Source: Acidobacteriaceae bacterium (GTDB lineage Bacteria > Acidobacteriota > Terriglobia > Terriglobales > Acidobacteriaceae). From it: DNA of 42,581 bases. Shown in pieces: positions 14,974 through 23,860 of this stretch (its first letter is position 1; each line of letters opens with the position of its first letter). The DNA lies in NCBI GenBank assembly GCA_003132405.1, contig PKXQ01000150.1, forward strand, positions 1 to 42,581, in the 5' to 3' direction. Below the pieces are notes generated by a model. It was not told the DNA's origin. It saw nothing but the letters and a program-made list of their open reading frames with translations, and ran no database searches. A program made the translations under genes and the position numbers.

Positions 14974-16008
14974 CTATTTCTTTCTCGCCGGTAAATACTT
15001 CTTCTCAATCGACGCCACAACTACATAGTTAGGATCGACCATCTCGTTCAGATGAATTCTCGCAACTTTGGACAGGAGTTCGTAGGCATCGAGCTCTGAC
15101 AATCCGTAGTCTTTATGTATCCAATGCACCAGTTCGGTGAAAGCGATGCGCACAGCGTCATCCAGGGGACGATAAGCCCCAACGGTCATGATTGCGTCGT
15201 CATTCTCAAACTGCGGCCACGCAATGGTGCGTCCTTTTATCACGCTCAATTGCACGCGCGCTTTTAGCGGAACTTCGATTGCCGTTCCCGCAACTTCGCC
15301 ATCGCCCATCGCCGCATGCCCATCGCCGATATAGAAGAGTCCACCTTTAACATTCACCGGAAAATAGACGGTATTGCCGACGCTGGCTTCGGGCGAATCC
15401 ATGTTCCCGCCAAACTCCGCTGGCACCACCGAACTCCGTGCCTCGCCTTCCGCTGGAGCCACACCGATACATCCGAAGAAAGGATGCATGGGAATCTTTA
15501 CCGAGAAATCCGAATCGAGCGCCTTGAACGCCGCCGTGTTATCGGCGTGATTGATGTGGTAATACCAAATGCGCTCGGGCAGCGGCGAATGCAGCATCGG
15601 CGTGTAATTCGTTTCGTTGATGGCGCCAAATCCCGGAGCGAATGCGCCCACGCCGGTGTCGCCATCGACCTGCAGATCGAGAATTTTGACGGCCAGCGTG
15701 TCGCCCGGCTCCGCGCCCTCAACATAAAACGGCCCGGCCAGAGGATTGTCGCCCTTCACCATGCTAAGTGTGTCGCCAGTCTTTCGAAGCACATTGCCGA
15801 AACAGTCGAGCGTGTTCGTGTCTAGGATGTCACCCGACTTCAGGCGCGCCACCGGGTCGGCGGTCGCGAAGAGATATTTCACGTTGTTGATGGTGGTGGT
15901 GTAGTGGACGACGTTGCTCGCCGGGCCCGGAACCGTCTGCCCCGGAAGCGCCGTCGCCGTCGCCCACGCAATTCCCAGCAGCGCAAGAACGCCGCTTTTC
16001 AGCCGCAT
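14974..16008 (-). CDS. Exported acetamidase/formamidase family protein
   Basis: A 344-residue protein with a clear signal peptide (MRLKSGVLALLGIAWATATALPGQ). The mature part matches the FmdA/AmdA amidase fold: VEGAEPGDTLAVKILDL, HPFFGCIGVAP, PAEFGGNMDSPE, YFPVNVKGGLFYIGDGHAAMGDGE and AYELLSKVARIHLNEMVDP. Family members hydrolyse formamide or acetamide to ammonia and the acid. Most known ones are cytoplasmic, so periplasmic export is worth noting, although exported paralogues occur in acidobacteria and fungi-associated bacteria. It lies 71 bp after the TonB receptor gene on the same strand, which may link it to a nutrient-uptake function. Confidence 0.9.
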   Translation of the reverse strand: MRLKSGVLALLGIAWATATALPGQTVPGPASNVVHYTTTINNVKYLFATADPVARLKSGDILDTNTLDCFGNVLRKTGDTLSMVKGDNPLAGPFYVEGAEPGDTLAVKILDLQVDGDTGVGAFAPGFGAINETNYTPMLHSPLPERIWYYHINHADNTAAFKALDSDFSVKIPMHPFFGCIGVAPAEGEARSSVVPAEFGGNMDSPEASVGNTVYFPVNVKGGLFYIGDGHAAMGDGEVAGTAIEVPLKARVQLSVIKGRTIAWPQFENDDAIMTVGAYRPLDDAVRIAFTELVHWIHKDYGLSELDAYELLSKVARIHLNEMVDPNYVVVASIEKKYLPARKK

Positions 16009-16079
16009 GAAGTTTGCCTCTTCTTGTTACTGGAGGGGAGCGCCATCACGTTGCACTCCCCAGCCACCATCGAAATACA

Positions 16080-19000
16080 TCAGAAAGAATACTTCAACGA
16101 GAACTGAATCAGCCGAGGCGTTCCGTTAGTCTGCGTAATCTCGCCAAACGCACTCCCCGCAGCCTCATTCGCATTCCCAGTGCCTTGCGGATTCTGGAAC
16201 GACGGATGATTGAACAGATTAAACACCTCCGTGCGGAAACGCAGATCCTGCCGCTCGCCGAACTTAAACACTCGCCCCAGCGTGAAGTCGACGTTCGACT
16301 GCTTTGGGCCAATGACGCAATTACGCGGCGAATCTCCATAACCCGTCGTGCCGCCGACGACCGTCGGCGCCGGTAGATAAGCATTAGGATTGGCCCAATG
16401 CGCGATCTTGTCAGCGAGGCTACCCGAGGTCAATGCGTTGCTGCAACTGTATCCCGGAGCAAAATCTGCTGTCGCCACCGGAGCGCTCGCCAGTTGATAA
16501 GCGGACGCGCCGTTGGAATCGAAAATCGTTATCGGCGAACCCGATTGGGCCACGATCACGCTATCGACCTCCCAACCGCCGAGCACATATCCCGCCGCGT
16601 CGTGCCAGTTTGCCATGAACGGAATCGCGTAATTGAAGCTCGTCACAAAACGTTGTCGATGATCAAAGTCCGACAGCCCGCGCGATGCCGCTCCGCTGTT
16701 TTGATCGTTGACGCGGGTGATGAAGGCCACGCTCGCCGTCGAAACGTCGTCGATCGACTTCGACCACGTGTAGGCGCTTTGAAAATATAATCCCTTGGAG
16801 AAGTGGTGCGAAACCGTGACCTGCAAACCCGCGTATTCGGAATCGGAGTTGGGATAGAAAGCCTCGAGCAGCGCGGGATTCACTCCCTGATAAGGCGCTC
16901 GGCCCAAAGCATTCCCCGTCGTGTTGGAAGTGATCTGGTATGAAGTTTGCGCCGTTAAGCAGTTGGGGGGAGCGCAGGTCAGGGTGACGGGGTTAGACGG
17001 GCTGGCCAGTGCTGGCTGGTCAGGATCAAACGTCGAGCGCAGCCGCGTGCCTTTGGTGCCTACATATCCTACTTCGAGCACCCAGTTTCCACCCAACTGC
17101 CGCTGCACCGATAAATTCCACTGCTGCGTCGTCGGCACCACCCAATGCAGCGGAACCGCCAGGCCAAACAATCCATCGATATTGCCGGAGTAGGCTGGGC
17201 ACTGCGTTGTGTCAGTGGTCGGTGTCGTCGTGCCGCAAATTACGAAGCCCTCGAAAAACGACGGCGAAGGCACAAACGCTTGGCTCACGGTGCCAAGTGG
17301 CGGGAGCAAGGGAGCGAGCAGAGTACCCATGGCACCCGGCGTACTCGCGCCGCCGCTTAGCGGATAAAAGGGTGCTGTGAACGACAGGTTGTCTACCGCG
17401 CCAATATCTTCGCGGACGCTGTAGATGCCATAGCCGGCGCGAACGACCGTGCTGTGCCGGCCATCCACGTCATAAGCAAAGCCTAGGCGAGGCTCGGGCA
17501 CCCTGGCGTATTCGTTGTTGAGGGCAGCGCTGTTCAAATTGCCGGTGAATCCGGGAAAACCGTACTTGCTCACGCAGCTTGGAAACACGAAAGGATTGCC
17601 GATCGTAGTGGCGTTCGACAGAACCGAGTTGCCCAGATGGCACAGGTCGTCATAGGCCGCGCCCACAAACTCCATGCGCAAGCCGAGGTTTAGTGTCAAA
17701 GTCGGCGAGACTCTCCAGTCGTCCTGCGCGAATGCGCCATAGGCCGGAATGTGATAATCGTGATTGGCCGCGCCGCCGCCGCCTTCACCGAGGAAAGAAT
17801 AGCCGCCGAGGAAGTTCTGGAAATCAGAGGTGTCAAAGGGGACCTGCGCCGGGTTTGTATAGCCGTTGGAGAAGTAGAAGAGGCCGTTGTCCAGCACCGG
17901 CAGGTTGCGACGAATATCGGTGCGGTCAATTTCGCCGCCGAAACGGAACGAGTGATGTCCGTGCGACCAACTAACCGTGTCGAGGTAGGACAAGGAATCT
18001 GACAATGCGGATTGGAGCTGATTGGGGAACGGTCCGATCTGAAAGCTGTTGAGCTGGAATCTGTACATGTCGGGCGCACCGGATCCGTTGCTGATGCCCA
18101 AGTCGGCCGGTGAAGTGCCCGGGACGGGAACGTTCTGCAAAGAGTCGCTGATGACATTCACGCCGAAGCGAAACTCGTTAATCAGCGCGTTGCTGAAAGA
18201 GTGAGTTTCAGCGATGCTACCAAATCGCCCGCGCAACGGGACGTCGAGCGGAAAATTCAGGTTTGTGGCATATGCCGGATAACCAGTCTGCACTTGCAGG
18301 TTATCGGCGCCAAACGGTTCGAAAGTCTCCGAATCCGACCAGAAGAATCGCCACGAGAGACGGTCTTTGCCCTGATTGAAATCACGGTCCCAGTTGGCGG
18401 TGAATTGGTTGTCCGTGTACTTGCCGGGGTCGGTGAGAACCAGTGGCCCGTAGTTTACCGACGAACTGCATGTGGCAGTCGATGTGTTGTAGGTCTGCGT
18501 TACGCCCGGAGTGCCTGCAACGGTCGGAATCAGGAATCCTCCTCCTCCGCCAAACTGATTACCCGCAACATTCAGCAGAGAAAGCGAGACTGGATCGATG
18601 CCTTTCGGAAATACGCTGTTGAAGCTGACCGCGGGGCAGAGCACTGTACTGCCATTCATCAGTGCCTGGCTGCTGAAGACAGATTCGAGGTTTGCCGCTG
18701 AGCGGTCGGTCGGCAGAACGGGAATCGAAGTATTGATATAAGTTCCCAATGAATCGCCGCTGCGCTGCTGGGTGCCCTGATAATTGACGTAGAAGAATCC
18801 GAGCTTGCCACTGGGAGCCACGGGGCCGCCGAAATCACCGCCAAAAATATTCTGCTTAAGATCGAACTTGCCGAGGAAGAAATCGTCTGCATCCAGCGAC
18901 GTATTACGGAAATACTCCCAAACATCTCCGTGGAACTTGGCGGTGCCGCTCTTTAGGATGGCGTTAATGTTGCCGCCGCCATTGCGTCCCTGTGTAGCGT

Positions 19001-19691
19001 CATAAAGACTGGTGCCGACCTTGAATTCCTGAATCGAGTCAGGATTCGGAACCGGCGTATAGGTAAGTTCACCGAATGAATAGTCCGATGCCGAGACTCC
19101 CTCGATCAGATAGTTGTTGTTATCTTCCCGTCCACCGTTAACGTCGATACGCACATCGCCGCGACCGAGTGCGGCGGCATTGTTAAGGTTGGACGATGCG
19201 CCCGCCGAAAGATCGAGCAACTGCTGGAAATTCCGCGTAGCCAGAGGCAGCGCGCTGAGCGTAGCTGAACTGATCGACTGCCCCGTGGTGGCGTCGGTCG
19301 TGTCCACTTGCTCCGCGGTCGACTCGACTTCGATTACTTCTTTTACGGCACTCAGCTTGAGACTTGCCGTAATGCGCGTAGTCTCCGTAATGCGCACATC
19401 CACTCCAGGAATTTTCGTGTCGGGAAAGCCGGTCGCATTCACCTCTACCGTGTAGGTGCCCACGGGCAACAGCGTGGCATTGAAAAAGCCGGACGCGTCG
19501 GTTTTCAGCTGGCGCAGCACTTCACCGGTGGCTTCGCTGGTCACGCTGACTTTTGCGTTGGCAATCACTGCGCCGGATGAATCCTGCACGACGCCACTAA
19601 TCGCTCCCGTCGCTCCGCCTTGAGCGAAGGCTAGCGAAGCAAGAGATACTACCGACACTAACAACAAGGCAAGGTTTCGAGTAACACGCAT
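16080..19691 (-). CDS. Oar-like TonB-dependent receptor with carboxypeptidase-regulatory domain
   Basis: A 1203-residue outer-membrane receptor. Signal peptide (1-23), carboxypeptidase-regulatory-like domain (about 26-110: GAISGVVQDSSGAVIANAKV), plug domain (about 125-240, with VDVNGGREDNNNYLIEGV), then a long 22-strand-type barrel ending FSLKYSF with terminal Phe. This architecture is abundant in acidobacteria and resembles Oar of myxobacteria, proposed for uptake or export of large substrates. The start is strongly supported by GGGAGG five bases before the ATG. The substrate is unknown; the adjacent exported amidase-like gene could be functionally linked. Confidence 0.95.
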   Translation of the reverse strand: MRVTRNLALLLVSVVSLASLAFAQGGATGAISGVVQDSSGAVIANAKVSVTSEATGEVLRQLKTDASGFFNATLLPVGTYTVEVNATGFPDTKIPGVDVRITETTRITASLKLSAVKEVIEVESTAEQVDTTDATTGQSISSATLSALPLATRNFQQLLDLSAGASSNLNNAAALGRGDVRIDVNGGREDNNNYLIEGVSASDYSFGELTYTPVPNPDSIQEFKVGTSLYDATQGRNGGGNINAILKSGTAKFHGDVWEYFRNTSLDADDFFLGKFDLKQNIFGGDFGGPVAPSGKLGFFYVNYQGTQQRSGDSLGTYINTSIPVLPTDRSAANLESVFSSQALMNGSTVLCPAVSFNSVFPKGIDPVSLSLLNVAGNQFGGGGGFLIPTVAGTPGVTQTYNTSTATCSSSVNYGPLVLTDPGKYTDNQFTANWDRDFNQGKDRLSWRFFWSDSETFEPFGADNLQVQTGYPAYATNLNFPLDVPLRGRFGSIAETHSFSNALINEFRFGVNVISDSLQNVPVPGTSPADLGISNGSGAPDMYRFQLNSFQIGPFPNQLQSALSDSLSYLDTVSWSHGHHSFRFGGEIDRTDIRRNLPVLDNGLFYFSNGYTNPAQVPFDTSDFQNFLGGYSFLGEGGGGAANHDYHIPAYGAFAQDDWRVSPTLTLNLGLRMEFVGAAYDDLCHLGNSVLSNATTIGNPFVFPSCVSKYGFPGFTGNLNSAALNNEYARVPEPRLGFAYDVDGRHSTVVRAGYGIYSVREDIGAVDNLSFTAPFYPLSGGASTPGAMGTLLAPLLPPLGTVSQAFVPSPSFFEGFVICGTTTPTTDTTQCPAYSGNIDGLFGLAVPLHWVVPTTQQWNLSVQRQLGGNWVLEVGYVGTKGTRLRSTFDPDQPALASPSNPVTLTCAPPNCLTAQTSYQITSNTTGNALGRAPYQGVNPALLEAFYPNSDSEYAGLQVTVSHHFSKGLYFQSAYTWSKSIDDVSTASVAFITRVNDQNSGAASRGLSDFDHRQRFVTSFNYAIPFMANWHDAAGYVLGGWEVDSVIVAQSGSPITIFDSNGASAYQLASAPVATADFAPGYSCSNALTSGSLADKIAHWANPNAYLPAPTVVGGTTGYGDSPRNCVIGPKQSNVDFTLGRVFKFGERQDLRFRTEVFNLFNHPSFQNPQGTGNANEAAGSAFGEITQTNGTPRLIQFSLKYSF

Positions 19692-19931
19692 AAGGCCTCC
19701 CTTGGAGACGGAATTTACCGTCGCGCGAATCTGACTAATGGAAACCGATAATTAAATACTTGGGCAAAACGGGTGTCAAGGAGTAATGCAAGGCATGGAA
19801 ATAATGAATAGGCAATGGGCCGGACGATTCCTTAGTGGTTATATTTATTGAGTTACGGGGTGGGGCGCTATGGATTTACGTAGGCTAGCTAAGTCGTTAT
19901 CGGCGGTGTTGTATTTCCCTGACATCGAGTA

Positions 19932-19963
19932 GTTGTCACTGAAGGCGTTATGTTGTCACTGAA
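19932..19963 (-). repeat. Direct repeat GTTGTCACTGAA over a stop codon
   Basis: Twelve bases are repeated exactly at 19932-19943 and 19952-19963 (period 20). The right copy includes the TGA stop of the SH3/TPR gene on the minus strand. It has the same layout as the repeats after dinB and the winged-helix gene. Confidence 0.6.
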
Positions 19964-20969
19964 TCGCATTCCCGTAAGTCGGCACGCCCTGCTGCAGGAA
20001 GAATAGCAATGTCTGTCCTCGCGTCGACCAATCGCTTTGGGGATACTGAGTTATCAACTGCTGCGCCAGCGAGATAGCTGCGCTCTTCGATTGCTCAGAC
20101 TTCTTACCCTGATCTTCCGTCTTATAAATTTCGATCAACGCCGCTCGGCGGGAGGCGGCGTTGAAGAGTGCCTCCGGCGCGGCCGGCGATTGCGGATGCT
20201 CCTTGACATACTTCTCGTAAATCTCGGCTTCCTTGTCCGGGCACTTTGAAGATCCTTGCCAATCGCCGCATAACTTGTTGTCGATGAGGTGAAAGGCGGC
20301 GAGCTGCGCCCACTTCGTGTCGGGAAACTTCTTCATCAGCTGCCTCATCGATTCCTCGTCGATGCCCGCGCGCATATACGATTCTTTCTCGTGCGCGGAC
20401 GGCCGCGACTCCACGTCCGCCTTGTCGATCTGCCATTTAATATCGGCGGCACGGTATAGCGATTCGGCCGCCAACGGACCAGTAGGGAAAATATCGTAAA
20501 CGCGCCGATAGAGCCGCAGCGCGTCTTGCGCCGCGCCGCGCCGCCCGTGGCGCCGACTGGCCTCGTCCTCCGAATCGACCGCCGCGCCAAACAATATCCG
20601 GTCGCCATTCGGCGTCGACGCCCACACAATTCCGGTATCCACTACCCAGCCGCTGATCGTCTTTCCTTCCTCGTCGTCGTCCAGCACAAACGCCGGATCG
20701 CGCGCGAAAGGCGAGCCCATCAACGCTTCTACGTGCAACCAGTTCGGCGTCTTATCCAGAAGAATCAACTCGCGTCCCCGGTCGACTTGGCCGAGCTTGT
20801 TCGAAGAAGCGTCGGGCGAAAGATAAATGATCGCCTCGCGAATCAAGGTGCCGCGATCGGCGGCGAAGAGCAAAGAGTGTCCCAGCAGGATCAGGGCAAC
20901 CCAAGACAGCAACCTATTTGGGGTAGTGGACTTCACAATCGTCTTCATTTTCAAGTTCGAGAGTAGCAC
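19956..20969 (-). CDS. Exported SH3-like and TPR-type repeat protein
   Basis: A 337-residue protein (330 if the second ATG, at 20948, is used). The N-terminal hydrophobic stretch LLSWVALILLGHSLLFAAD is a signal peptide. Residues about 40-130 look like a bacterial SH3 domain (REAIIYLSPDASSNKLGQVDRGRELILL, then WLHVEA and SGWVVD). The rest is helical with TPR/YbgF-like spacing: ALRLYRRVYDIFPTGPLAAESLYRAADI, MRQLMKKFPDTKWAQLAAFHLID, IYEKYVKEHPQSPAAPEALFNAA. SH3 domains of this type bind cell-wall peptides and the repeats bind protein partners, so an envelope-assembly or scaffold role is plausible. No enzyme motif is visible. Confidence 0.75.
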   Translation of the reverse strand: MLLSNLKMKTIVKSTTPNRLLSWVALILLGHSLLFAADRGTLIREAIIYLSPDASSNKLGQVDRGRELILLDKTPNWLHVEALMGSPFARDPAFVLDDDEEGKTISGWVVDTGIVWASTPNGDRILFGAAVDSEDEASRRHGRRGAAQDALRLYRRVYDIFPTGPLAAESLYRAADIKWQIDKADVESRPSAHEKESYMRAGIDEESMRQLMKKFPDTKWAQLAAFHLIDNKLCGDWQGSSKCPDKEAEIYEKYVKEHPQSPAAPEALFNAASRRAALIEIYKTEDQGKKSEQSKSAAISLAQQLITQYPQSDWSTRGQTLLFFLQQGVPTYGNAIQ

Positions 20970-21314
20970 GTGAAATTAGATGCATGGAACGGTCTGAGAA
21001 GGGGACTGGCCGCCCTCGGAACAATCCGCATAAACTTTAGCGAAAACGCAGTGAAAAGAGCCGTACTGTCCGCATTTCAGTAATCCTTGCATCTGTAACC
21101 GCCGTGACCTGTACATCTTTTCCGCTTGCGATAATCTGAGCCCAGCAACGGAGGGGAATAAAAATCGAACTCTAGCCTATTGGCTGCAGCAAGTCACCTC
21201 CACTCAGTCCGCCAAACTCCGCTTCAAGCGTCAGCCATCATTGGTGTTGAGACGCACGGATAACGGCTTTCACCAGCACTCAACCAATCCATTTCAATCG
21301 AGGAAATTCGACCT
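20970..21314. other. Intergenic region between divergent genes
   Basis: 345 bp with no supported coding frame. It must contain promoters for the SH3/TPR gene (leftward) and the S53-like gene (rightward). GAGGAA near 21300 is the ribosome site of the latter. No clear palindrome or repeat was found. Confidence 0.45.
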
Positions 21315-22538
21315 ATGAAATTTTTTTCTGCAGCGGCTCTCGTAGCCTCGTTCGCCTTAATCAGCCTTGCTCCGGCTCAAATGAGGCCGGCCAGCGGAAA
21401 TGTAGTGACCCCCGATTCCAGCATTGAAAGATCCACCGACATCGGCATGCGTGCCCACACAAATATCCACGTCTTTCTGCCCACCAAGCCGATGAAAGAG
21501 GTGAAACCCTTCGGCGCGCCTTATTCCGGCTACTCCTATGAAACCCCGGAATCGCTCGCCTGCGTCTACGGCCTGGTGAAGACTGTCACGGGATGCACGC
21601 CCAGCGCGGCAAATACGAATCCGACCGGCGGCTCCAAGATGATCGCAATCGTCGACGCCTACGATGCCCCGAATGCCGCCAAAGATCTCGCTGCTTTTTC
21701 CACTCAGTTTGGACTGCCGGCGGCCAACTTTCAGACCGTCTACGCGAGCGGGAAAAAGCCTGGCTACGACGCGGGATGGGAATTTGAAGAATCGCTCGAC
21801 GTGCAGTGGTCTCATGCCATGGCTCCCGGAGCCCAGATCGTTCTTGTCGAAGCCGCGTCCAGCAGCTTTACCGACCTGATGACCGCGGAAGATATGGCCA
21901 GCAAAATGGTCAATGCGGCCGGCGGCGGCGAGGTGACCAACAGTTGGGGCGGAAGCGAATTGTCCGGTGAAACCAGTAACGATTCCCATTTCGTCAAAGC
22001 TAACGTCGTTTTCTTTGCTTCTGCGGGAGACGGCCCCGGCACTATCTGGCCGAGCACTTCTCCGAACGTAGTCGCGGCCGGTGGAACCACCGTGCGCCGC
22101 ACTCCATCAACTGGTGTGTTTCTCTCCGAGTATCCGTGGGATTCGGCTGGCGGCGGAGTAAGCGCCTTCGAAGCGCGCCCGAGTTATCAAAGTTCGATCT
22201 CATCGCTCGTCGGCAACTTCCGCGGAGTTCCCGATCTATCCTTTGATTCCGATCCCATCACCGGCGTGTGGGTGCATGACACCAACGCTGGGGGTTAGAA
22301 CATCGTCGGAGGCACCAGCGTTGCCTCGCCCGCTTTGGCAGGAATCATCAACGCATCCGGTTCCTTCTACGCATCTTCCAACGCCGAACTTTCTGCCATC
22401 TACGGCAACCGCACAGTCACCGCAGATTTCCGCGACATTACGACCGGCTTCTGCGGCCCGTATGGTGGCTACTCGGGCGCCACCGGCTGGGATCCCTGCA
22501 GCGGAGTTGGCGTAGCCAATGGCAAGACCGGAAAGTAA
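21315..22538 (+). pseudogene. S53-like (sedolisin) protease interrupted by an in-frame amber codon
   Basis: Frame from ATG 21315 to TAA 22536-22538, 407 residues if read through, with one TAG at 22296-22298. Before it are a signal peptide (MKFFSAAALVASFALISLAPA) and the protease core with the S53 Glu/Asp pair E158-x3-D162 (EESLD) and SAGDG for the oxyanion Asp. After it comes GGTSVASP with the catalytic Ser (position 335), then FRDITTG, the calcium-site type region. The stop therefore cuts off the nucleophile. Both halves keep one frame and normal composition, and a terminator follows the true end. A single G-to-A change (TGG to TAG) would explain it. The large pro-domain typical of kumamolisins is absent. 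It may be a recent pseudogene, a sequencing error or a readthrough gene. TAG is an ordinary stop in neighbouring genes. Confidence 0.8.
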
Positions 22539-22555
22539 CCCGCATCAGAAAATGG

Positions 22556-22585
22556 GGCCTGCCCTTCGTGGGTAGGCCTTTTTTT
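22556..22585 (+). terminator. Intrinsic terminator after the S53-like gene
   Basis: Nine-base-pair stem GGCCTGCCC (22556-22564) with GGGTAGGCC (22570-22578), one G-T pair, a TTCGT loop and seven T (22579-22585). It lies 18 bp after the TAA. Confidence 0.85.
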
Positions 22586-22793
22586 ATTTGTTGTGAGAGG
22601 ACGCAGCGGCCAGCCGTGCCCATCTCGCGGCCTTGCCCCTTGGGTCGAAACGCCAATTGCGACCCAACGCCAGTTCGATCGCAGTTGACAAGCGTGCAAC
22701 CGTTGCTATACACGAGTGTGTCTCTCTAAGTAGGTTGGTCCAGAGAGTCTCTATGCTCACCGCCCGAAATCGTTACCGCTCGCAGGCCCCGCG

Positions 22794-23702
22794 ATGATGT
22801 CTCGCAGCGCGGCGCACCAGATTGCCATCCGCGATCTCAAGAGCATTGACGATCTCACTCAGTTGAAGGCGCTCGAAAAAGAAGTCTGGGGCATGGCCGA
22901 CGAAGACACCTTGCCGCTGACGCTGGCCATCGCCTTGAAAACAGCCGGCAATATTTTTGTCGGCGCCTTTGAAACAGCCAAGGACAGCAAGAATAAAGAC
23001 AAAGAAAAAATGGTCGGCTTCGCCTTCGGATTCCTCGGCCGCGAACATGGCCTGACCACGCTCCACTCCCACATGCTCGCCGTGCTCGATCAGTATCGCC
23101 ATCTCGATCTCGGATTGCGTCTCAAACAAGCACAGCGCGAGCGCGCCATGGGGATGGGCATCCACGAGATGACATGGACCTACGATCCCCTACAAAGTCG
23201 CAACGCCCACTTTAATTTCGCCAAACTCGGCGTGGTCTCTGATACTTATAAAGTCGATTTCTACGGCCCGGAGACCTCGAGTGTATTGCACCGCAACGGC
23301 ACCGATCGCCTGTGGGTGCGCTGGATTCTCGATTCGCGGCGCGTCCGCGATCGCCTTTCCGGCAAGAACGTGAATTCGCGCACTGAAACCCTCGACGGCC
23401 TACGCCTGCTCGCTCCCCTAGTCCGCTTCGATCCCAGCGGCAAACCGGCCCGCGCTAATCTGGCTGACTCGCTAGCCCGTCAACGTGTGAGCATCGAGAT
23501 TCCAGGAGACATTCTCGAAGTCGAGCGCACCGACATGTCTCTAGCGCGAGAGTGGCGAGAAGCAACGAGATGGGCTTTCCGTGAAGCCCTCAAGGCGGGA
23601 TTCGTAGTAGCAGAATTCTGCCGGTCCATTCGCGGCCAGCAAGGTCCCGGAGCCTACCTCCTCCAGCAAGCCTCGGTAACCGATCTCATCCCCGAAGCAT
23701 AA
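22794..23702 (+). CDS. Predicted GNAT-superfamily acetyltransferase (COG3375-like)
   Basis: A 302-residue protein resembling the poorly characterised COG3375 group. The N-terminal half has a GNAT-like fold: IRDLKSIDDLTQLKALEKEVWG, a beta strand MVGFAFGFLG, the typical HSHMLAVLDQYRHLDLGLRLKQAQRERAMGMG stretch equivalent to the acetyl-CoA loop, and TWTYDPLQSRNAHFNFAKLGV. The C-terminal half (from about 180) carries EIPGDI and a long helix-rich tail. It has no signal peptide and is likely cytoplasmic. The substrate is unknown. ATG codons at 22794 and 22797 are equivalent starts. It stands alone between two unrelated genes. Confidence 0.8.
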   Translation: MMSRSAAHQIAIRDLKSIDDLTQLKALEKEVWGMADEDTLPLTLAIALKTAGNIFVGAFETAKDSKNKDKEKMVGFAFGFLGREHGLTTLHSHMLAVLDQYRHLDLGLRLKQAQRERAMGMGIHEMTWTYDPLQSRNAHFNFAKLGVVSDTYKVDFYGPETSSVLHRNGTDRLWVRWILDSRRVRDRLSGKNVNSRTETLDGLRLLAPLVRFDPSGKPARANLADSLARQRVSIEIPGDILEVERTDMSLAREWREATRWAFREALKAGFVVAEFCRSIRGQQGPGAYLLQQASVTDLIPEA

Positions 23703-23860
23703 AAGCTTCGATTGCAGGGTATCGCTTTAGTGAGCCCAAAGCCGTGTCAATCAGCTTCCTTTCCAGCGGCTCGCCCATCGAGCACCATCCTCATAACGAC
23801 CACCGTCAAATAATTTCGCTTTTCCTCTGCTCTCCGTGAGAGAGAATACAACCAACGTTT

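Noticed and set aside
22296..22298. Reassigned TAG codon
   Set aside because: TAG serves as the normal stop of several intact genes here, including the response regulator, CsoR-type, CDF and DUF3617 genes.
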